Shown here one piece after another: positions 1 to 11,700 of a stretch of 64,000 nt of DNA (the first letter of the stretch is position 1; each line of letters starts with the position of its first letter). Source of the stretch: Lithodes maja (Eukaryota; Arthropoda; Malacostraca; Decapoda; Lithodidae); contig JBAKBP010013097.1 of the NCBI GenBank assembly GCA_037953745.1, positions 1 through 64,000 of the forward strand, given 5' to 3'. Both the position numbers and the translations under genes were made by a program. Below the pieces are notes generated by a model, which did not search any database, was not told the origin of the DNA, and worked only from the letters and a program-made list of their open reading frames with translations.

Positions 1-2
1 CT

Positions 3-386
3 CTATAACTTGAACACTCCTGCCGATCTCCCTTCCCCTTGTACAACGGCACAATACATGCACTCTTCCAGTCTATTGGTACCATTGACACAGCAAAGCA
101 CACATTGAAAAGTCTCACCAACCAATCTATTATCACATCTCCACCACTTCTTTATACACTCCACAGCAATACCATCCAAACCTTCTGCTTTTCCCGCTCT
201 CATTTGTTTCACTGCTTCTTTCACCTCATTTTCCTCAATCCTTTCATTCATTCCCTGCCACCTGGGTGGCCTGGGTAACCTATCTCCTTCCACCTCTGCT
301 TCAACCACTGGTTCTCTTCCATCTCTTGTATTTAACAAAGATTCAAAATACTCGGCATATCTTTTCCTCACTTCAACTGGTTCCAC
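3..386 (-). pseudogene. RTE LINE, start of reverse transcriptase
   Basis: This open frame of about 127 codons contains EVRKRYAEYFESLLN, then VKEAVKQMRAGKAEGLDGI, the usual K-x-G-K-A-x-G-x-D-G-I entry motif of LINE reverse transcriptases, then IKKWW. The segment ending VVQGEGRSAGVFKL looks frameshifted relative to the expected PLYKGKG-like motif. The catalytic palm motifs lie outside the window. Confidence 0.65.
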
Positions 387-1000
387 TAGTAATTCTCCAT
401 TTCATCTTTCACTGACTCTTCCCTCTTTTGTCCTCCTTTCCTTACTTTATTTACCTCCTTCCAGAACATCTTCTTTCGTTCTTCAAAATTCTCACTCAGC
501 CTTTGGCCCCACCTTTCGTTTGCATCTTTTTTCGCTTCTCTAATTTTCCGTTTTGCCTCTCTCCTTTTCTCTCCTTGTACCTCTCCCATACCTCAACACT
601 ACCATCCTGTAAAACCCTCTCAAAACACTGTCTCTTCTCCTCAACTGCCTTTCTCACCGTATCATTCCACCATTCGCTTCCCCTTCCTGATACCTCTGCC
701 TCCTACTTTCCTTTTGCCGCATACTACCTCTGCACTTGCTTTCACTCCTAACTTAAACTGTTGCCATTCAACCTCTACTTCTCTCTCTTCCATCTCTCTC
801 ACTTCCATCCACTTTTCATTTAGTCTTTCCTTGTACTCCCTCTCTTTTTCACTCTTCTCTAACTCACTAACTTTTATTACCTCTCTTACTTCACGCTTGT
901 CTCTTATTCTCCTGTAACTCTTAACTCTTAGCTTTCCCTCCACCAGGTAATGATCTGACATACCCTCTGCCTCACCTCACCTCTCATCACATTCACATCC
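386..1000 (-). pseudogene. RTE LINE linker region, frameshifted
   Basis: Three minus-strand frame segments are collinear with an RTE polyprotein linker: MSDHYLVEGKLRV at about 960 (the SDH block that closes the endonuclease), WWNDTVRKAVEEKRQ at about 600-660, and REAKRKIREAKKDANERWG at about 520-560. They are rich in Lys, Arg and Glu. Frame changes are needed near 965, 662, 575 and 388. No single frame spans the region, so the copy cannot make a full polyprotein. The plus-strand Ser/Phe-rich frames here are shadows. Confidence 0.65.
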
Positions 1001-1006
1001 AGCAGT

Positions 1007-1735
1007 CTACACAATCTTTTCCCTTGTCACCAGCACATAATCCATCAATGCCCTCTCTACAATCTCTCCCCTCACAAGTCTATGCCAGGTGTACTTGTGT
1101 ATACGCCTTTTTTTGAAGAACGTATTACCTACACTCAATCTACACTCTTCACATACATTTTTCAGTCTTTCTCCACTCTCGTTTACACCATCCACACCAA
1201 AACTACCGATGACTCCCTCAACAGGCTCATTTCCTACCCTAGCATTTAGGTCCCCTAAAACTATAAAATTTTCATTTTCATCAAACCCTTGTAGACAATC
1301 TCTCAAATCCTCCCAGAAACCCTCTACCTCGTCTAACTCTCTTTCACTTCCTGGTCCATACGCACTTACAAAAACCCACCTTTCACCCTTAAACCGCATT
1401 CTCACCCACATTAGCCTTGATGACACCTCTTTCCACTCTTTTATAAACTCTCTCAACTCCTCCTTCACAATAATAGCCACTCCTTCTTTCCCCCTGACTC
1501 CCTCGTCTACTCCAGACTTTCTACCTATCACGTTTCCAAAATCCACTTCTCCCTCTCCTTTCATCTTTGTTTCATTCAGTGCTAGGACATCATACATCCT
1601 TCTTTCAAATAACCTTCCAATATCCTCTCGCTTCTCATTCGTACTACATCCACGCACATTCAAAGCTCCTATTCTTAGGGTCCGGGACCACGAACGCGTT
1701 CCCTCGCCCCTATCTCTGTCTCGTTTTTTTGGTAG
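1007..1735 (-). pseudogene. RTE LINE endonuclease domain
   Basis: This is the apurinic/apyrimidinic-type endonuclease that nicks target DNA for LINE integration. Visible motifs in order are NVRGC near the start, LNETKMKG (the metal-binding glutamate), SAYGPG, VLGDLNARVG (the GDLN block), YTWHR and MDYVLV (the late aspartate block). The frame is open upstream of the first in-frame methionine or TTG at 1663 into TLRIGALNVRG, so the real start lies at or before about 1735. The frame stops at 1007 just after VTREK, where related elements continue into a CRRLLDVNV-like stretch. I read this as a frameshift, because that stretch is present in another frame at about 965-1005. Confidence 0.7.
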
Positions 1736-1745
1736 ATTTATTTAA

Positions 1746-2220
1746 GGGGAGAAGGATACCAAATATATAAATATATATATTTATATATATTATTATTATT
1801 ATTACCGTGATCTTAAATAAACTGGTATATTATAGGTACCGGTAATATATACTTATCTTTATTTTTCATATAAAAGTATTATTGCAGACGACTTTTTATT
1901 GTCTTATAATACATTATTTTATAGGCTTTTATTTTATTATAGTTTTCACTGAATATAAAAATATATATGCAGTTCTACGTTAGAGTCCCGAATGGAGTAA
2001 TATTTTGAGTTTAATACACAATTTATTATATGACTTAATTATATAGAGGTATGTTAATTTCATTAAGATATTATTTGAAATGTTAAAGTTGAGTTTGTAT
2101 ATTTATTTAAGAATGTTATATTTGGTATGGTCGTAAATATATTGATATATGCTGAACTTTGGATGAAGTAATAAGATATAAGATGCCTTTATTATGAAAG
2201 TTTTAAATATTGCAGCTCGC
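1746..2220. other. AT-rich spacer, no feature recognised
   Basis: A very AT-rich stretch with short TATA and ATT runs at about 1767-1803. I see no open frame, tRNA-like box or repeat unit beyond these. Confidence 0.5.
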
Positions 2221-2601
2221 TTAAGGGGAGTGACCTGCTTTTTGTTATTTCTGTCCTTTTCTCTCTTTCTCTGGCTTGTATCCATTCGGCCCCATTCAGC
2301 CAACTATTTTAAGACGTTTATCCCCATCTAGGTGTCGATTTCTTCCTGGTGAGCGATAGCGAGCCAGCATTATATAAAGAAATCCGGCTTCGCCGGAGAA
2401 ATTTTTCTATCGAAAAATGTAAAAATTTAGCCTGCTGTCAAACAAAAATAAAAAATATAGTGGCTCGCTACCGTTCAGCAGTAAAAAATTGACACCTGGA
2501 TGGGGATAAACGTCTTAAAACAGTAGGCTGAATGGTGTCAAATGGATACAAGCCAAAGAAAAATAGAAAAGGACAGAACAAAAACAGGTCACCCCCCTTA
2601 A
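2221..2601 (+). mobile_element. TTAA element, family A, complete
   Basis: It is bounded by TTAA on both sides. The ends are inverted: GGGGAGTGACCTGCTTTTTG on the left against an inverted CAGGTCACCCCCC on the right. The imperfect inverted repeat continues inward through TGGCTTGTATCCATTCGGCC, so nearly the whole 381 bp can fold back. The middle holds GAGCGATAGCGAGCC and its partial inverse, plus the hairpin CCGGCTTCGCCGG. There is no coding capacity. TTAA target duplications are typical of piggyBac-type transposition, so this is probably a piggyBac-like MITE; the source transposase is not in the window. Confidence 0.75.
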
Positions 2602-2615
2602 GAAGAATCTGTGGG

Positions 2616-3183
2616 AAATAACCCTCTGACTTGCATAATTATACCCTTCCAAATAACCCTCTGACTTTCATATACCCTTCCAAATAACCCTCTGACTTGC
2701 ATATTATACCCTTCCAAATAACCCTCTGACTTGCATATACCCTTCCAAATAACCCTCTGACTTGCATATACCCTTCCAAATAACCCTCTGACTTGCATAT
2801 ACCCTTCCAAATAACCCTCTGACTTGCATATACCCTTCCAAATAACCCTCTGACTTGCATATACCCTTCCAAATAACCCTCTGACTTGCATATACCCTTC
2901 CAAATAACCCTCTGACTTGCATATACCCTTCCAAATAACCCTCTGACTTGCATATACCCTTCCAAATAACCCTCTGACTTGCATATACCCTTCCAAATAA
3001 CCCTCTGACTTGCATATACCCTTCCAAATAACCCTCTGACTTGCATATACCCTTCCAAATAACCCTCTGACTTCCATATACCCTTCCAAATAACCCTCTG
3101 ACTTGCATATACCCTTCCAAATAACCCTCTGACTTGCATATACCCTTCCAAATAACCCTCTGACTTGCATATACCCTTCCAAA
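2616..3183. repeat. 31-bp minisatellite, about 18 copies
   Basis: Tandem units share AACCCTCTGACTTGCATATA and are nearly identical; the first three carry small insertions or substitutions. Because 31 is not a multiple of three and the unit has no stop on the minus strand, long open frames appear in all three minus frames. These are artefacts of the repeat. Confidence 0.95.
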
Positions 3184-3184
3184 T

Positions 3185-3254
3185 CTGAATAAAATCGTCT
3201 AATATTAGCCAGAATATAGAAAATAGTTGCGTAATGGAATCTTGGAGGAGTTAA
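3185..3254. mobile_element. Half of a family D TTAA element
   Basis: The sequence CTGAATAAAATCGTCTAATA followed by TAGCCAGAATATA and ending GGAGTTAA matches the right half of the family D elements described at 5824-6037 and 45847-46044. The left half appears to have been replaced by the 31-bp array. Confidence 0.5.
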
Positions 3255-3366
3255 TGCAGTGATAAGCAGGTATTAACACAACCGCTTTGATGTTAAATTG
3301 ACTACACTATAATTCATCGTAATAATCCAAGTTGTTGATACTGGCAGGGCAGTACCGTAGTTATCA

Positions 3367-3691
3367 TTAAGGGGAGATCTCCACTTGAGGGATTTTTTTC
3401 TTGACCCCTTTCTCCCTCATGTTTAGCCCCATTGCTTTTATATTATAAAACGTTTGCCCCATTAGTTTAGCGATTTTAAGAACTTTCACCCCATATTAAG
3501 ACCTTTCGTGCAATTCAGGTGTCGATTTTATCCTGGCGAGCGATAGCGAGCCTGTAATTTAAGAGGAATCGGCCTTCGGCCGGGACATTTTTCTACCGAA
3601 AAATGTACAAATTTATCTTGAAAGGGACTCAAGGGGGTGTAATTTTAAGCTTGATGGAGGTCTAGGGAACAAACTAAATACCTTCCCTTAA
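3367..3691 (+). mobile_element. TTAA element, family B, complete
   Basis: It starts TTAAGGGGAGATCTCCACTT and ends ATACCTTCCCTTAA, with TTAA at both ends. It carries the shared core GGCGAGCGATAGCGAGCC, then the hairpin GGCCTTCGGCC, then the hairpin ACATTTTTC-TACC-GAAAAATGT. It has no coding capacity. About 325 bp is the usual length of the intact family B copies here. Confidence 0.75.
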
Positions 3692-3724
3692 TACAGTTTG
3701 GACAATGTATCTTATATCCTGACC

Positions 3725-4070
3725 TTAAGAGGAGGTTTTTAGGTTGGTTTCTAGATATCCACCAAGCCTAAGATTACACCTCCTTAAGCCCCTTTCAAGA
3801 TAAATTTGTACATTTTTCAGTAGAAAAATTTCCCGGCTGAGAGCCGGTTCCTCTTAAATTACAGGCTCGCTAGCGCTCGCCAGGATAAAATAGACACCTA
3901 AATGAAACGATTGGTCTTAAAATTGGCAGAAATTGGTCGAAAGTTCATAACATTTTCAAAATAATGGGGCGAACGTCTTAAAATTAGAAAAGCAATGGGG
4001 CTAAACATGAGGGAGAAAGGAGTCCAGAAAAAAATCCCGTAAGTGGAAATCTGCCCCCCCCCCCCCTTAA
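3725..4070 (-). mobile_element. TTAA element, family B, inverted neighbour
   Basis: A second family B copy in the opposite orientation lies only 33 bp from the one at 3367-3691. TTAA bounds both ends. The terminal GGGG has grown into a run of about 13 C on the plus strand at 4054-4066. The core reads as GGCTCGCTAGCGCTCGCC on this strand. Confidence 0.7.
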
Positions 4071-4179
4071 CCTAACTAACAATGAGGCTTGACTAACGAG
4101 TGGTGCTAACTTGTATATATTATGGTATGGTATGTTAGATGTAAGCTCACATTGTCTGTTACTCTGTGATCCTATCTAC

Positions 4180-4383
4180 AAATCTTTATTTTATTAATTT
4201 CACCACAACACCAAACACCCCCAATGAAATTAATTAAAGTATATGTGATCCACCGGGATTCGAACCTGGGTTATCACACACAGATTGTTGCCACCTTAAC
4301 CATTACACCACCAGGACGGTTAAAGGTTTATGCACACGCCTACGACTTATTATCCATTCTCAAATACTGGATATTTATCTAAT
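4180..4383 (-). mobile_element. tRNA-derived SINE copy
   Basis: On the minus strand a tRNA-like block reads GTCCTGGTGGTGTAATGGTT (A-box region), then CAGGTTCGAATCCCGGTGG (B box). The flanks match the 326-bp satellite unit at 48587-50229, including AATGAAATTAA and AAGCCTACGA-like sequence. A functional tRNA is unlikely because the block sits inside repeat-family sequence and the arms pair poorly. Confidence 0.6.
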
Positions 4384-4490
4384 CATGTTCATAATGAGGT
4401 TTGTTATCATCGAACCATATTGGGTGTGCCATTGTATTTGTATAATTGTATCTGGACTGAATAGTGTGTGTGTGTCTGTGTGTGTGTGTG

Positions 4491-4886
4491 GGGGGGGGGG
4501 GGCACCGACGTTTTTTTGTTTCTTTCTCTCCTTTTCTCTCTTTCCCTGGCCCATTCGGCCCCATTCAGCCAACTGTTTTAAGACGTTTATCCCTATCCAG
4601 GTGTCGATTTCTTCCTGGCGAGCGATAGCGAGCCAGCATTGTATGGAGAAATCCGGCTTCGCCGGAGAAATTTTTCTATCGAAAAATTTACAAATTTAGC
4701 TTGCTGTCAAAAAAAAAATATATATATATATATATGCTGGCTCGCTACCGCTCGCCAGGAAAATATTGACACCTGGATGGGGGTAAATGTCTTAAAACAG
4801 TAGGCTGAACGGGCCCGAATGGATACAAGCCAAAGAGAGAGAGAGAGAGAGAAAGAGTAAAAAAAAAGCGAGGTGGGCTCCCTTAA
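4491..4886 (+). mobile_element. TTAA element, family A, 5' end replaced by G-run
   Basis: The body matches family A, including GGCTTCGCCGG and the GAGCGATAGCGAGCC core with its inverse. It ends GGTGGGCTCCCTTAA. The left TTAA is absent: a (TG)n tract and a run of about 12 G lead into the element. The internal A/T tract at 4710-4733 is expanded. Confidence 0.65.
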
Positions 4887-4962
4887 AATTCATGAGCATT
4901 CATGGATGTGACTTGGTTAGGTTATGTGAGTTTAGTTGACCATTGCACTTAGTTGAATTGTA

Positions 4963-4996
<34 letters not shown>

Positions 4997-5431
4997 GCTG
5001 GCCTGGATGTGCGTGCTATTGGTGTACACATATAATTTACAACCCGCCCTAGTATGTATGTACGTGTTTTTATGTGTCGGTGTACTTGCGTGTGACCGTG
5101 TATTGACCGCTATGTGTGTGTGTGTGTTTTGTTTATTTTGTTCTGGGAACATACCTTTGTTCTTGTGAAGGAACGTGCGTGTGTGGGGTTAATATTGTAC
5201 TTAAGTCTATGTAACGGGGGGGGGGGGGGGTACTGTACTTAAGGCCGGGTGTGTGGTTGTGTGTGTATTATAATTGTATAAGAAGTTCTGTAAATGCTGA
5301 TAGCTAGTTATATTTATATTGATAAATGTATGTGAATGTTGTTAACCCTTTGGCTGTGAAGTTATTGTATGTATACTAGTGCCGTCTTGTAAGTGAAAAT
5401 ATACATGTTACTATTGGGGTGATTTACAACA
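4887..5431. other. Spacer with TG-rich and poly-G tracts
   Basis: It holds (TG)n around 4966-4979, a run of about 18 G at 4980-4997, another G-run at 5215-5230, and TGTG-rich sequence. No gene is recognised. Confidence 0.5.
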
Positions 5432-5772
5432 CTCCCATTTTCTTTTACCCATCCCATTTTCTTTTACCCATTCCATTTTCTTTTACCCATTCCATTTTCT
5501 TTTACCCATTCCATTTTCTTTTACCCATTCCATTTTCTTTTATCCATTCCATTTTCTTTTATCCATTCCATTTTCTTTTACCCATTCCATTTTCTTTTAC
5601 CCATTCCATTTTCTTTTACCCATTCCATTTTCTTTTACCCATTCCATTTTCTTTTACCCATTCCATTTTCTTTTACCCATTCCATTTTCTTTTACCCATT
5701 CCATTTTCTTTTATCCATTCCATTTTCCCATTCCATTTTCTTTTACCCATTCCATTTTCTTTTAACCATTAT
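5432..5772. repeat. 19-bp minisatellite, about 17 copies
   Basis: Tandem units are built around CCATTCCATTTTCTTTTA with period 19. A few units carry ATCC in place of ACCC and one is shortened near 5727. The open frame through it comes from a stop-free repeat and is not evidence of a gene. Confidence 0.9.
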
Positions 5773-5823
5773 ACAGGTTTGTTTTTTTAGTCACATACGC
5801 TAATACCTATTGTTTAAACTGTC

Positions 5824-6037
5824 TTAACCCTTTGAGTACCAGCGACTTGTGTTATAGTTTTTTCTAGTTAAATCTGGGCGATATTATGCAGCTTGGGAAG
5901 GATCTGTGGTAGTTAAACGGTTGATTGAGATAGTTTGAAGCCTTTATATTGCTAGGGGTCCTTTTTAAGCTAAATAAAATCGTCTAATAGTTGCCAGAAT
6001 ATGGTGAAAAGGACGTCGCCGGTACTGAACGGGTTAA
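5824..6037. mobile_element. TTAA element, family D, complete
   Basis: It is bounded by TTAA on both sides. The left end TTAACCCTTTGAGTACCAGC matches the inverse of the right end GGTACTGAACGGGTTAA. The interior holds GGAAGGATCTGTGG and an inverted AATCGTCTAATA. The whole is an imperfect palindrome of about 214 bp without coding capacity. Other copies include 14315-14852 and 20529-20732. Confidence 0.7.
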
Positions 6038-6130
6038 TGTAGCGGTATTGTATTCTGAATAATTCTCCTCTGTATGTTCTGCTCCCCTCCCTCCTCCTCG
6101 TGACGTCCGCGGGGAGGTAGGGAACGAGAG

Positions 6131-6502
6131 TTAAGGGGGTACTACTCGCTTTTTCTGGACCCTCTTCTTCCTCATGTTTATCATATTAGTTTTCAGGTTT
6201 TAAAACGTTCGTTCCGTTAGTTTGGCGATTTTGAGACCTTTCGCCTATTTTTTTTTGTTTTCAATATTAAGACCTTTCGTGCCCTTTAGGTGTCGATCTT
6301 TTCCTGGCAAGCGATAGCGAACCTCTAATTTTAGAAGGAATCGGCCTTCGGCCGGGACATTTTTCTACCGAAAAATGTACACATTTATCTTGAAAGGGGG
6401 TCTAGGGAGTGTTTTTCTAAGCTTGATGGAGATCTAGCGAGGAAACTCAAAAATAAATAAATAAATAAATGATATACCAAAAACCAAGCAGTACCCCCTT
6501 AA
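6131..6502 (+). mobile_element. TTAA element, family C
   Basis: It is bounded by TTAA with ends TTAAGGGGGTACTACTCGC and AGTACCCCCTTAA. The interior resembles family B: CTCATGTTTA, GACCTTTCG, GCGATAGCGA, GGCCTTCGGCCGG and the ACATTTTTC/GAAAAATGT hairpin. The ends are distinct, and an AAAT-rich tract sits before the right end. The other copy is 22105-22515. Confidence 0.65.
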
Positions 6503-6644
6503 GAGAGACAATAGCAATGGTAACAAGGGAATCCAGTCATGCAGAGTGGGTAATAAATGGGGAGCGAATGTAATGACAGAAGCAATATTGATAAATAAAT
6601 CGTCACTGTCATTCACTGAGAACAGCAAGTGTAGCTTAAGTCAC

Positions 6645-7565
6645 AATCAACAGCCACTTACAACAACAAGGACAAGGACAACAATAACGACAAACATAAC
6701 TTCAACCACTACCAACACCAACGACAACAAATTCAACCAACACCACCACCACCACTACCAACAACAACAACAGCTTCAACAACGACAGTTATAACAACAA
6801 CAACATCACCAGTAACAACAACAACATCAACAAGGACAGTTATAACAACAACAACATCACCAGTAACAACAATCACAATACCACCACCACCAATAACAAC
6901 AACGACAACAACTTCAACCACTACCAACGACAGCAACTTCTACCACCACCAACGCCAACAACAACAACAATTTCAACCACCACTACCAACAACAACGACA
7001 GCAACCTCAACCACTACCAACAACAACGACAGCAACCTCAACCACTACCAACAACAACGACAGCAACCTCAACCACTACCAACAACAACGACAGCAACCT
7101 CAACCACTACCAACAACAACGACAGCAACCTCAACCACTACCAACAACAACGACAGCAACCTCAACCACTACCAACAACAACGACAGCAACCTCAACCAC
7201 TACCAACAACAACGACAGCAACCTCAACCACTACCAACAACAACAACAGCAACCTCAACCACTACCAACAACAACGACAGCAACCTCAACCACTACCAAC
7301 AACAACGACAGCAACCTCAACCACTACCAACAACAACGACAGCAACCTCAACCACTACCAACAACAACGACAGCAACCTCAACCACTACCAACAACAACG
7401 ACAGCAACCTCAACCACTACCAACGACAACAGCAACAATTTAAACCACCACCAACACCAACGACAACAACTATTTCAACCACCGCCACTACCAACAACAA
7501 CAACTTCAAGAACGACATCAATAACATCATCATCATCACCAACAACAATCACAATACCACCACCA
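6645..7565. repeat. CAA/CCA-rich DNA with 31-bp minisatellite core
   Basis: The stretch is almost free of G on the plus strand. Between about 6980 and 7432 it becomes a regular array of 31-bp units (AACAACGACAGCAACCTCAA core), about 14 copies. The flanks are irregular AAC/ACC triplets. Confidence 0.85.
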
Positions 7566-7679
7566 CAACAATAGGAACAACAAAACCCATACCATTTTCT
7601 TTTGGAGACATTTTCGTATTTTCTTATACCGAAGATTCTATATTTGGTATAATAGAAATCTGGGAAACGCGAGAGGGAA

Positions 7680-8068
7680 TTATGGGAGCCCACCTCGCTT
7701 TTTTGTTTTCTCTTTCTCTCCCTCTCTCTTTGGCTTGTATCCATTCGGCCCCATTCAGCCTATTGTTTTAACACGTTTACCCCCATCCAGGTGTCAATAT
7801 TTTCCAGGCGAGCGGTAGTGAGCCAGCATATATATATTTTTGTTTTGACAGCAAGCGAAATTTTTACATTTTTCGATAGAAAAATTTCTCCGGCGAAGCC
7901 GGATTTCTCCATACAATGCTGGCTCGCTATCGCTGGCCAGGAAGAAATTGACACCTGGATGGGGATAAAGGTGTTACAATAGTTGGCTGAATGGGGCCGA
8001 ATAGATACAAGCCAGAGAAAGAGAGAAAAGGAGAGAAAGATAAATAAAAAGCCGGTGACTCCTCTTAA
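7680..8068 (-). mobile_element. TTAA element, family A
   Basis: The right end is CTCTTAA. The left is TTAT where TTAA is expected, a likely point change. It carries the inverted core GGCTCGCTATCGCTGGCC, CTCCGGCGAAGCCGG and the usual internal ATATATAT tract. It has no coding capacity; frames through it are palindrome shadows. Confidence 0.65.
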
Positions 8069-8327
8069 CCCTATTTGCTCTGAGAGAGATATTTTCGTCC
8101 TCCTGAATCCCTCCTGACAATGACAAATGAAGTGATAATTTTGATGATAACGATTAAAACGACTGTAACGTTTTTGGAAATTATGAAAATGTATGATAAT
8201 TAGTTACAAATGTATTGAAGTTGGTGATAGCTATGATTATAATGATAAAGATTGATTGTGAAGTTATTGGAAAAATGGAAATGCATAATAATGAGGCAAT
8301 ACTTCTCGAGCTAACTATTATATTGTA
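8069..8327. other. AT-rich spacer, nothing recognised
   Basis: It has ATGATAA-like simple stretches and no convincing frame or repeat unit. Confidence 0.4.
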
Positions 8328-8495
8328 TTCTTGTTAACTGCCTTGATAGCGTAATGCATAAGTGCGCGGAATTTCGGTGTGAGTATCCTAGGTTCGAGTC
8401 CTTGGATTGCCACATGTATTTGTTGATTTCATTAATTGAGATTAGAAGTAAAGTTGGTTGGTTGGGAAAACAACAAATATATATAATAATTTACG
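8328..8495 (+). mobile_element. tRNA-derived SINE copy
   Basis: GATAGCGTAATGCATAAGTG (A-box region) is followed by CCTAGGTTCGAGTCCTTGG (B box) and the tail GCCACATGTATTTGTTGATT. It is clearly the same family as the minus strand of the 326-bp satellite unit at 48587-50229. The end of the copy was not determined. Confidence 0.6.
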
Positions 8496-8720
8496 TTTCT
8501 TCATATACCCCTTCTGCAGGCAATGTTTCAAAGCCTGTGAGAAAATGCCTTGGACAGCATTACCATAATTAAGGTGGATTATTAAGCCCAGCCTAATCTG
8601 CATACACTTACGTTGCTTTACCCGAGCCCAAGCTACGGGAGGACGGCTTAAATAGTCTCCGGGAAGCAGTTTAGTTATGTATATATTTTTGTGTTTTTCC
8701 CATCATATAATTTAGACTTT
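8496..8720. other. Unassigned spacer
   Basis: Mixed-composition DNA between the SINE and the 27-bp array. No supported feature. Confidence 0.4.
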
Positions 8721-11700
8721 TTACGCGGTTTATGAGGGGGTGTTGTTTATATAGTTTTATGAGGGGAGTGTTGTTTATATAGTTTTATGAGGGGGTGTTG
8801 TTTATATAGTTTTATGAGGGGGTGTTGTTTATATAGTTTTATGAGGGGGTATTGTTTATATAGTTTTATGAGGGGGTGTTGTTTATATAGTTTTATGAGG
8901 GGGTATTGTTTATATAGTTTTATGAGGGGGTGTTGTTTATATAGTTTTATGAGGGGGTGTTGTTTATATAGTTTTATGAGGGGGTGTTGTTTATATAGTT
9001 TTATGAGGGGGTGTTGTTTATATAGTTTTATGAGGGGGTGTTGTTTATATAGTTTTATGAGGGGGTGTTGTTTATATAGTTTTATGAGGGGGGTGTTGTT
9101 TATATAGTTTTATGAGGGGGTGTTGTTTATATAGTTTTATGAGGGGGGTGTTGTTTATATAGTTTTATGAGGGGGTGTTGTTTATATAGTTTTATGAGGG
9201 GGTGTTGTTTATATAGTTTTATGAGGGGGTGTTGTTTATATAGTGTTATGAGGGGGTGTTGTTTATATAGTTTTATGAGGGGGTGTTGTTTATATAGTTT
9301 TATGAGGGGGTGTTGTTTATATAGTTTTATGAGGGGGTGTTGTTTATATAGTTTTATGAGGGGGTGTTGTTTATATAGTTTTATGAGGGGGGTGTTGTTT
9401 ATATAGTTTTATGAGGGGGGTGTTGTTTATATAGTTTTATGAGGGGGGTGTTGTTTATATAGTTTTATGAGGGGGTGTTGTTTATATAGTTTTATGAGGG
9501 GATGTTGTTTATATAGTTTTATGAGGGGGTGTTGTTTATATAGTTTTATGAGGGGGGTGTTGTTTATATAGTTTTATGAGGGGGGTGTTGTGTATATAGT
9601 TTTATGAGGGGGTGTTGTTTATATAGTTTTATGAGGGGGGTGTTGTTTATATAGTTTTATGAGGGGGGTGTTGTTTATATAGTTTTATGAGGGGGGTGTT
9701 GTTTATATAGTTTTATGAGGGGGGTGTTGTTTATATAGTTTTATGAGGGGATGTTGTTTATATAGTTTTATGAGGGGGGTGTTGTTTATATAGTTTTATG
9801 AGGGGGTGTTGTTTATATAGTTTTATGAGGGGGTGTTGTTTATATAGTTTTATGAGGGGGGTGTTGTTTATATAGTTTTATGAGGGGGGTGTTGTTTATA
9901 TAGTTTTATGAGGGGGGTGTTGTTTATATAGTTTTATGAGGGGGGTGTTGTTTATATAGTTTTATGAGGGGGGTGTTGTTTATATAGTTTTATGAGGGGA
10001 TGTTGTTTATATAGTTTTATGAGGGGGTGTTGTTTATATAGTTTTATGAGGGGGTGTTGTTTATATAGTTTTATGAGGGGGTGTTGTTTATATAGTTTTA
10101 TGAGGGGGTGTTGTTTATATAGTGTTATGAGGGGGTGTTGTTTATATAGTTTTATGAGGGGGGTGTTGTTTATATAGTTTTATGAGGGGGTGTTGTTTAT
10201 ATAGTTTTATGAGGGGATGTTGTTTATATAGTTTTATGAGGGGGTGTTGTTTATATAGTTTTATGAGGGGATGTTGTTTATATAGTTTTATGAGGGGGTG
10301 TTGTTTATATAGTTTTATGAGGGGGTGTTGTTTATATAGTTTTATGAGGGGGTGTTGTTTATATAGTTTTATGAGGGGGTGTTGTTTATATAGTTTTATG
10401 AGGGGGTGTTGTTTATATAGTTTTATGAGGGGGGTGTTGTTTATATAGTGTTATGAGGGGGTGTTGTTTATATAGTTTTATGAGGGGGTGTTGTTTATAT
10501 AGTTTTATGAGGGGGTGTTGTTTATATAGTTTTATGAGGGGGGTGTTGTGTATATAGTGTTATGAGGGGGTGTTGTTTATATAGTTTTATGAGGGGGGTG
10601 TTTATATAGTTTTATGAGGGGGTGTTGTTTATATAGTTTTATGAGGGGGGTGTTGTTTATATAGTTTTATGAGGGGGTGTTGTGTATATAGTGTTATGAG
10701 GGGGTGTTGTTTATATAGTTTTATGAGGGGGGTGTTGTTTATATAGTTTTATGAGGGGGTGTTGTTTATATAGTGTTATGAGGGGGTGTTGTGTATATAG
10801 TGTTATGAGGGGGTGTTGTTTATATAGTGTTATGAGGGGGTGTTGTTTATATAGTGTTATGAGGGGGTGTTGTTTATATAGTGTTATGAGGGGGTGTTGT
10901 TTATATAGTGTTATGAGGGGGTGTTGTGTATATAGTGTTATGAGGGGGTGTTGTTTATATAGTGTTATGAGGGGGTGTTGTTTATATAGTGTTATGAGGG
11001 GGTGTTGTTTATATAGTGTTATGAGGGGGTGTTGTTTATATAGTGTTATGAGGGGGTGTTGTTTATATAGTGTTATGAGGGGGTGTTGTTTATATAGTGT
11101 TATGAGGGGGTGTTGTTTATATAGTGTTATGAGGGGGTGTTGTTTATATAGTGTTATGAGGGGGTGTTGTTTATATAGTGTTATGAGGGGGTGTTGTTTA
11201 TATAGTGTTATGAGGGGGGTGTTGTGTATATAGTGTTATGAGGGGGTGTTGTTTATATAGTGTTATGAGGGGGGTGTTGTTTATATAGTTTTATGAGGGG
11301 GTGTTGTTTATATAGTGTTATGAGGGGGTGTTGTGTATATAGTGTTATGAGGGGGTGTTGTTTATATAGTGTTATGAGGGGGTGTTGTTTATATAGTGTT
11401 ATGAGGGGGTGTTGTTTATATAGTGTTATGAGGGGGTGTTGTTTATATAGTGTTATGAGGGGGTGTTGTGTATATAGTGTTATGAGGGGGTGTTGTTTAT
11501 ATAGTGTTATGAGGGGGTGTTGTTTATATAGTGTTATGAGGGGGTGTTGTTTATATAGTGTTATGAGGGGGTGTTGTTTATATAGTGTTATGAGGGGGTG
11601 TTGTTTATATAGTGTTATGAGGGGGTGTTGTTTATATAGTGTTATGAGGGGGTGTTGTTTATATAGTGTTATGAGGGGGTGTTGTTTATATAGTTTTATG

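Larger units (their letters stand above)
1..1745 (-). mobile_element. RTE-type LINE, 5' half, decayed, cut by window edge
   Basis: The minus strand encodes, in order, an AP-endonuclease domain, a charged linker and the start of a reverse transcriptase, spread over several frames. Reading begins near 1735, where the frame leading into GALNVRGC is open, and runs off the window at position 1. The wording matches the 414-residue RT at 56258-57492, so the two are probably the same family. The RT core of this copy lies outside the window. RTE elements are single-ORF non-LTR retrotransposons. The clade call rests on motif style and on the short tandem tail of the sister copy; no alignment was run. 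Confidence 0.75.

Noticed and set aside
2616..3183. Three overlapping minus-strand frames of 138-194 codons with repeats such as GRVYASQRVIWKG
   Set aside because: They arise from a 31-bp tandem repeat without stops on that strand; every frame is open. No domain or start context supports a gene.
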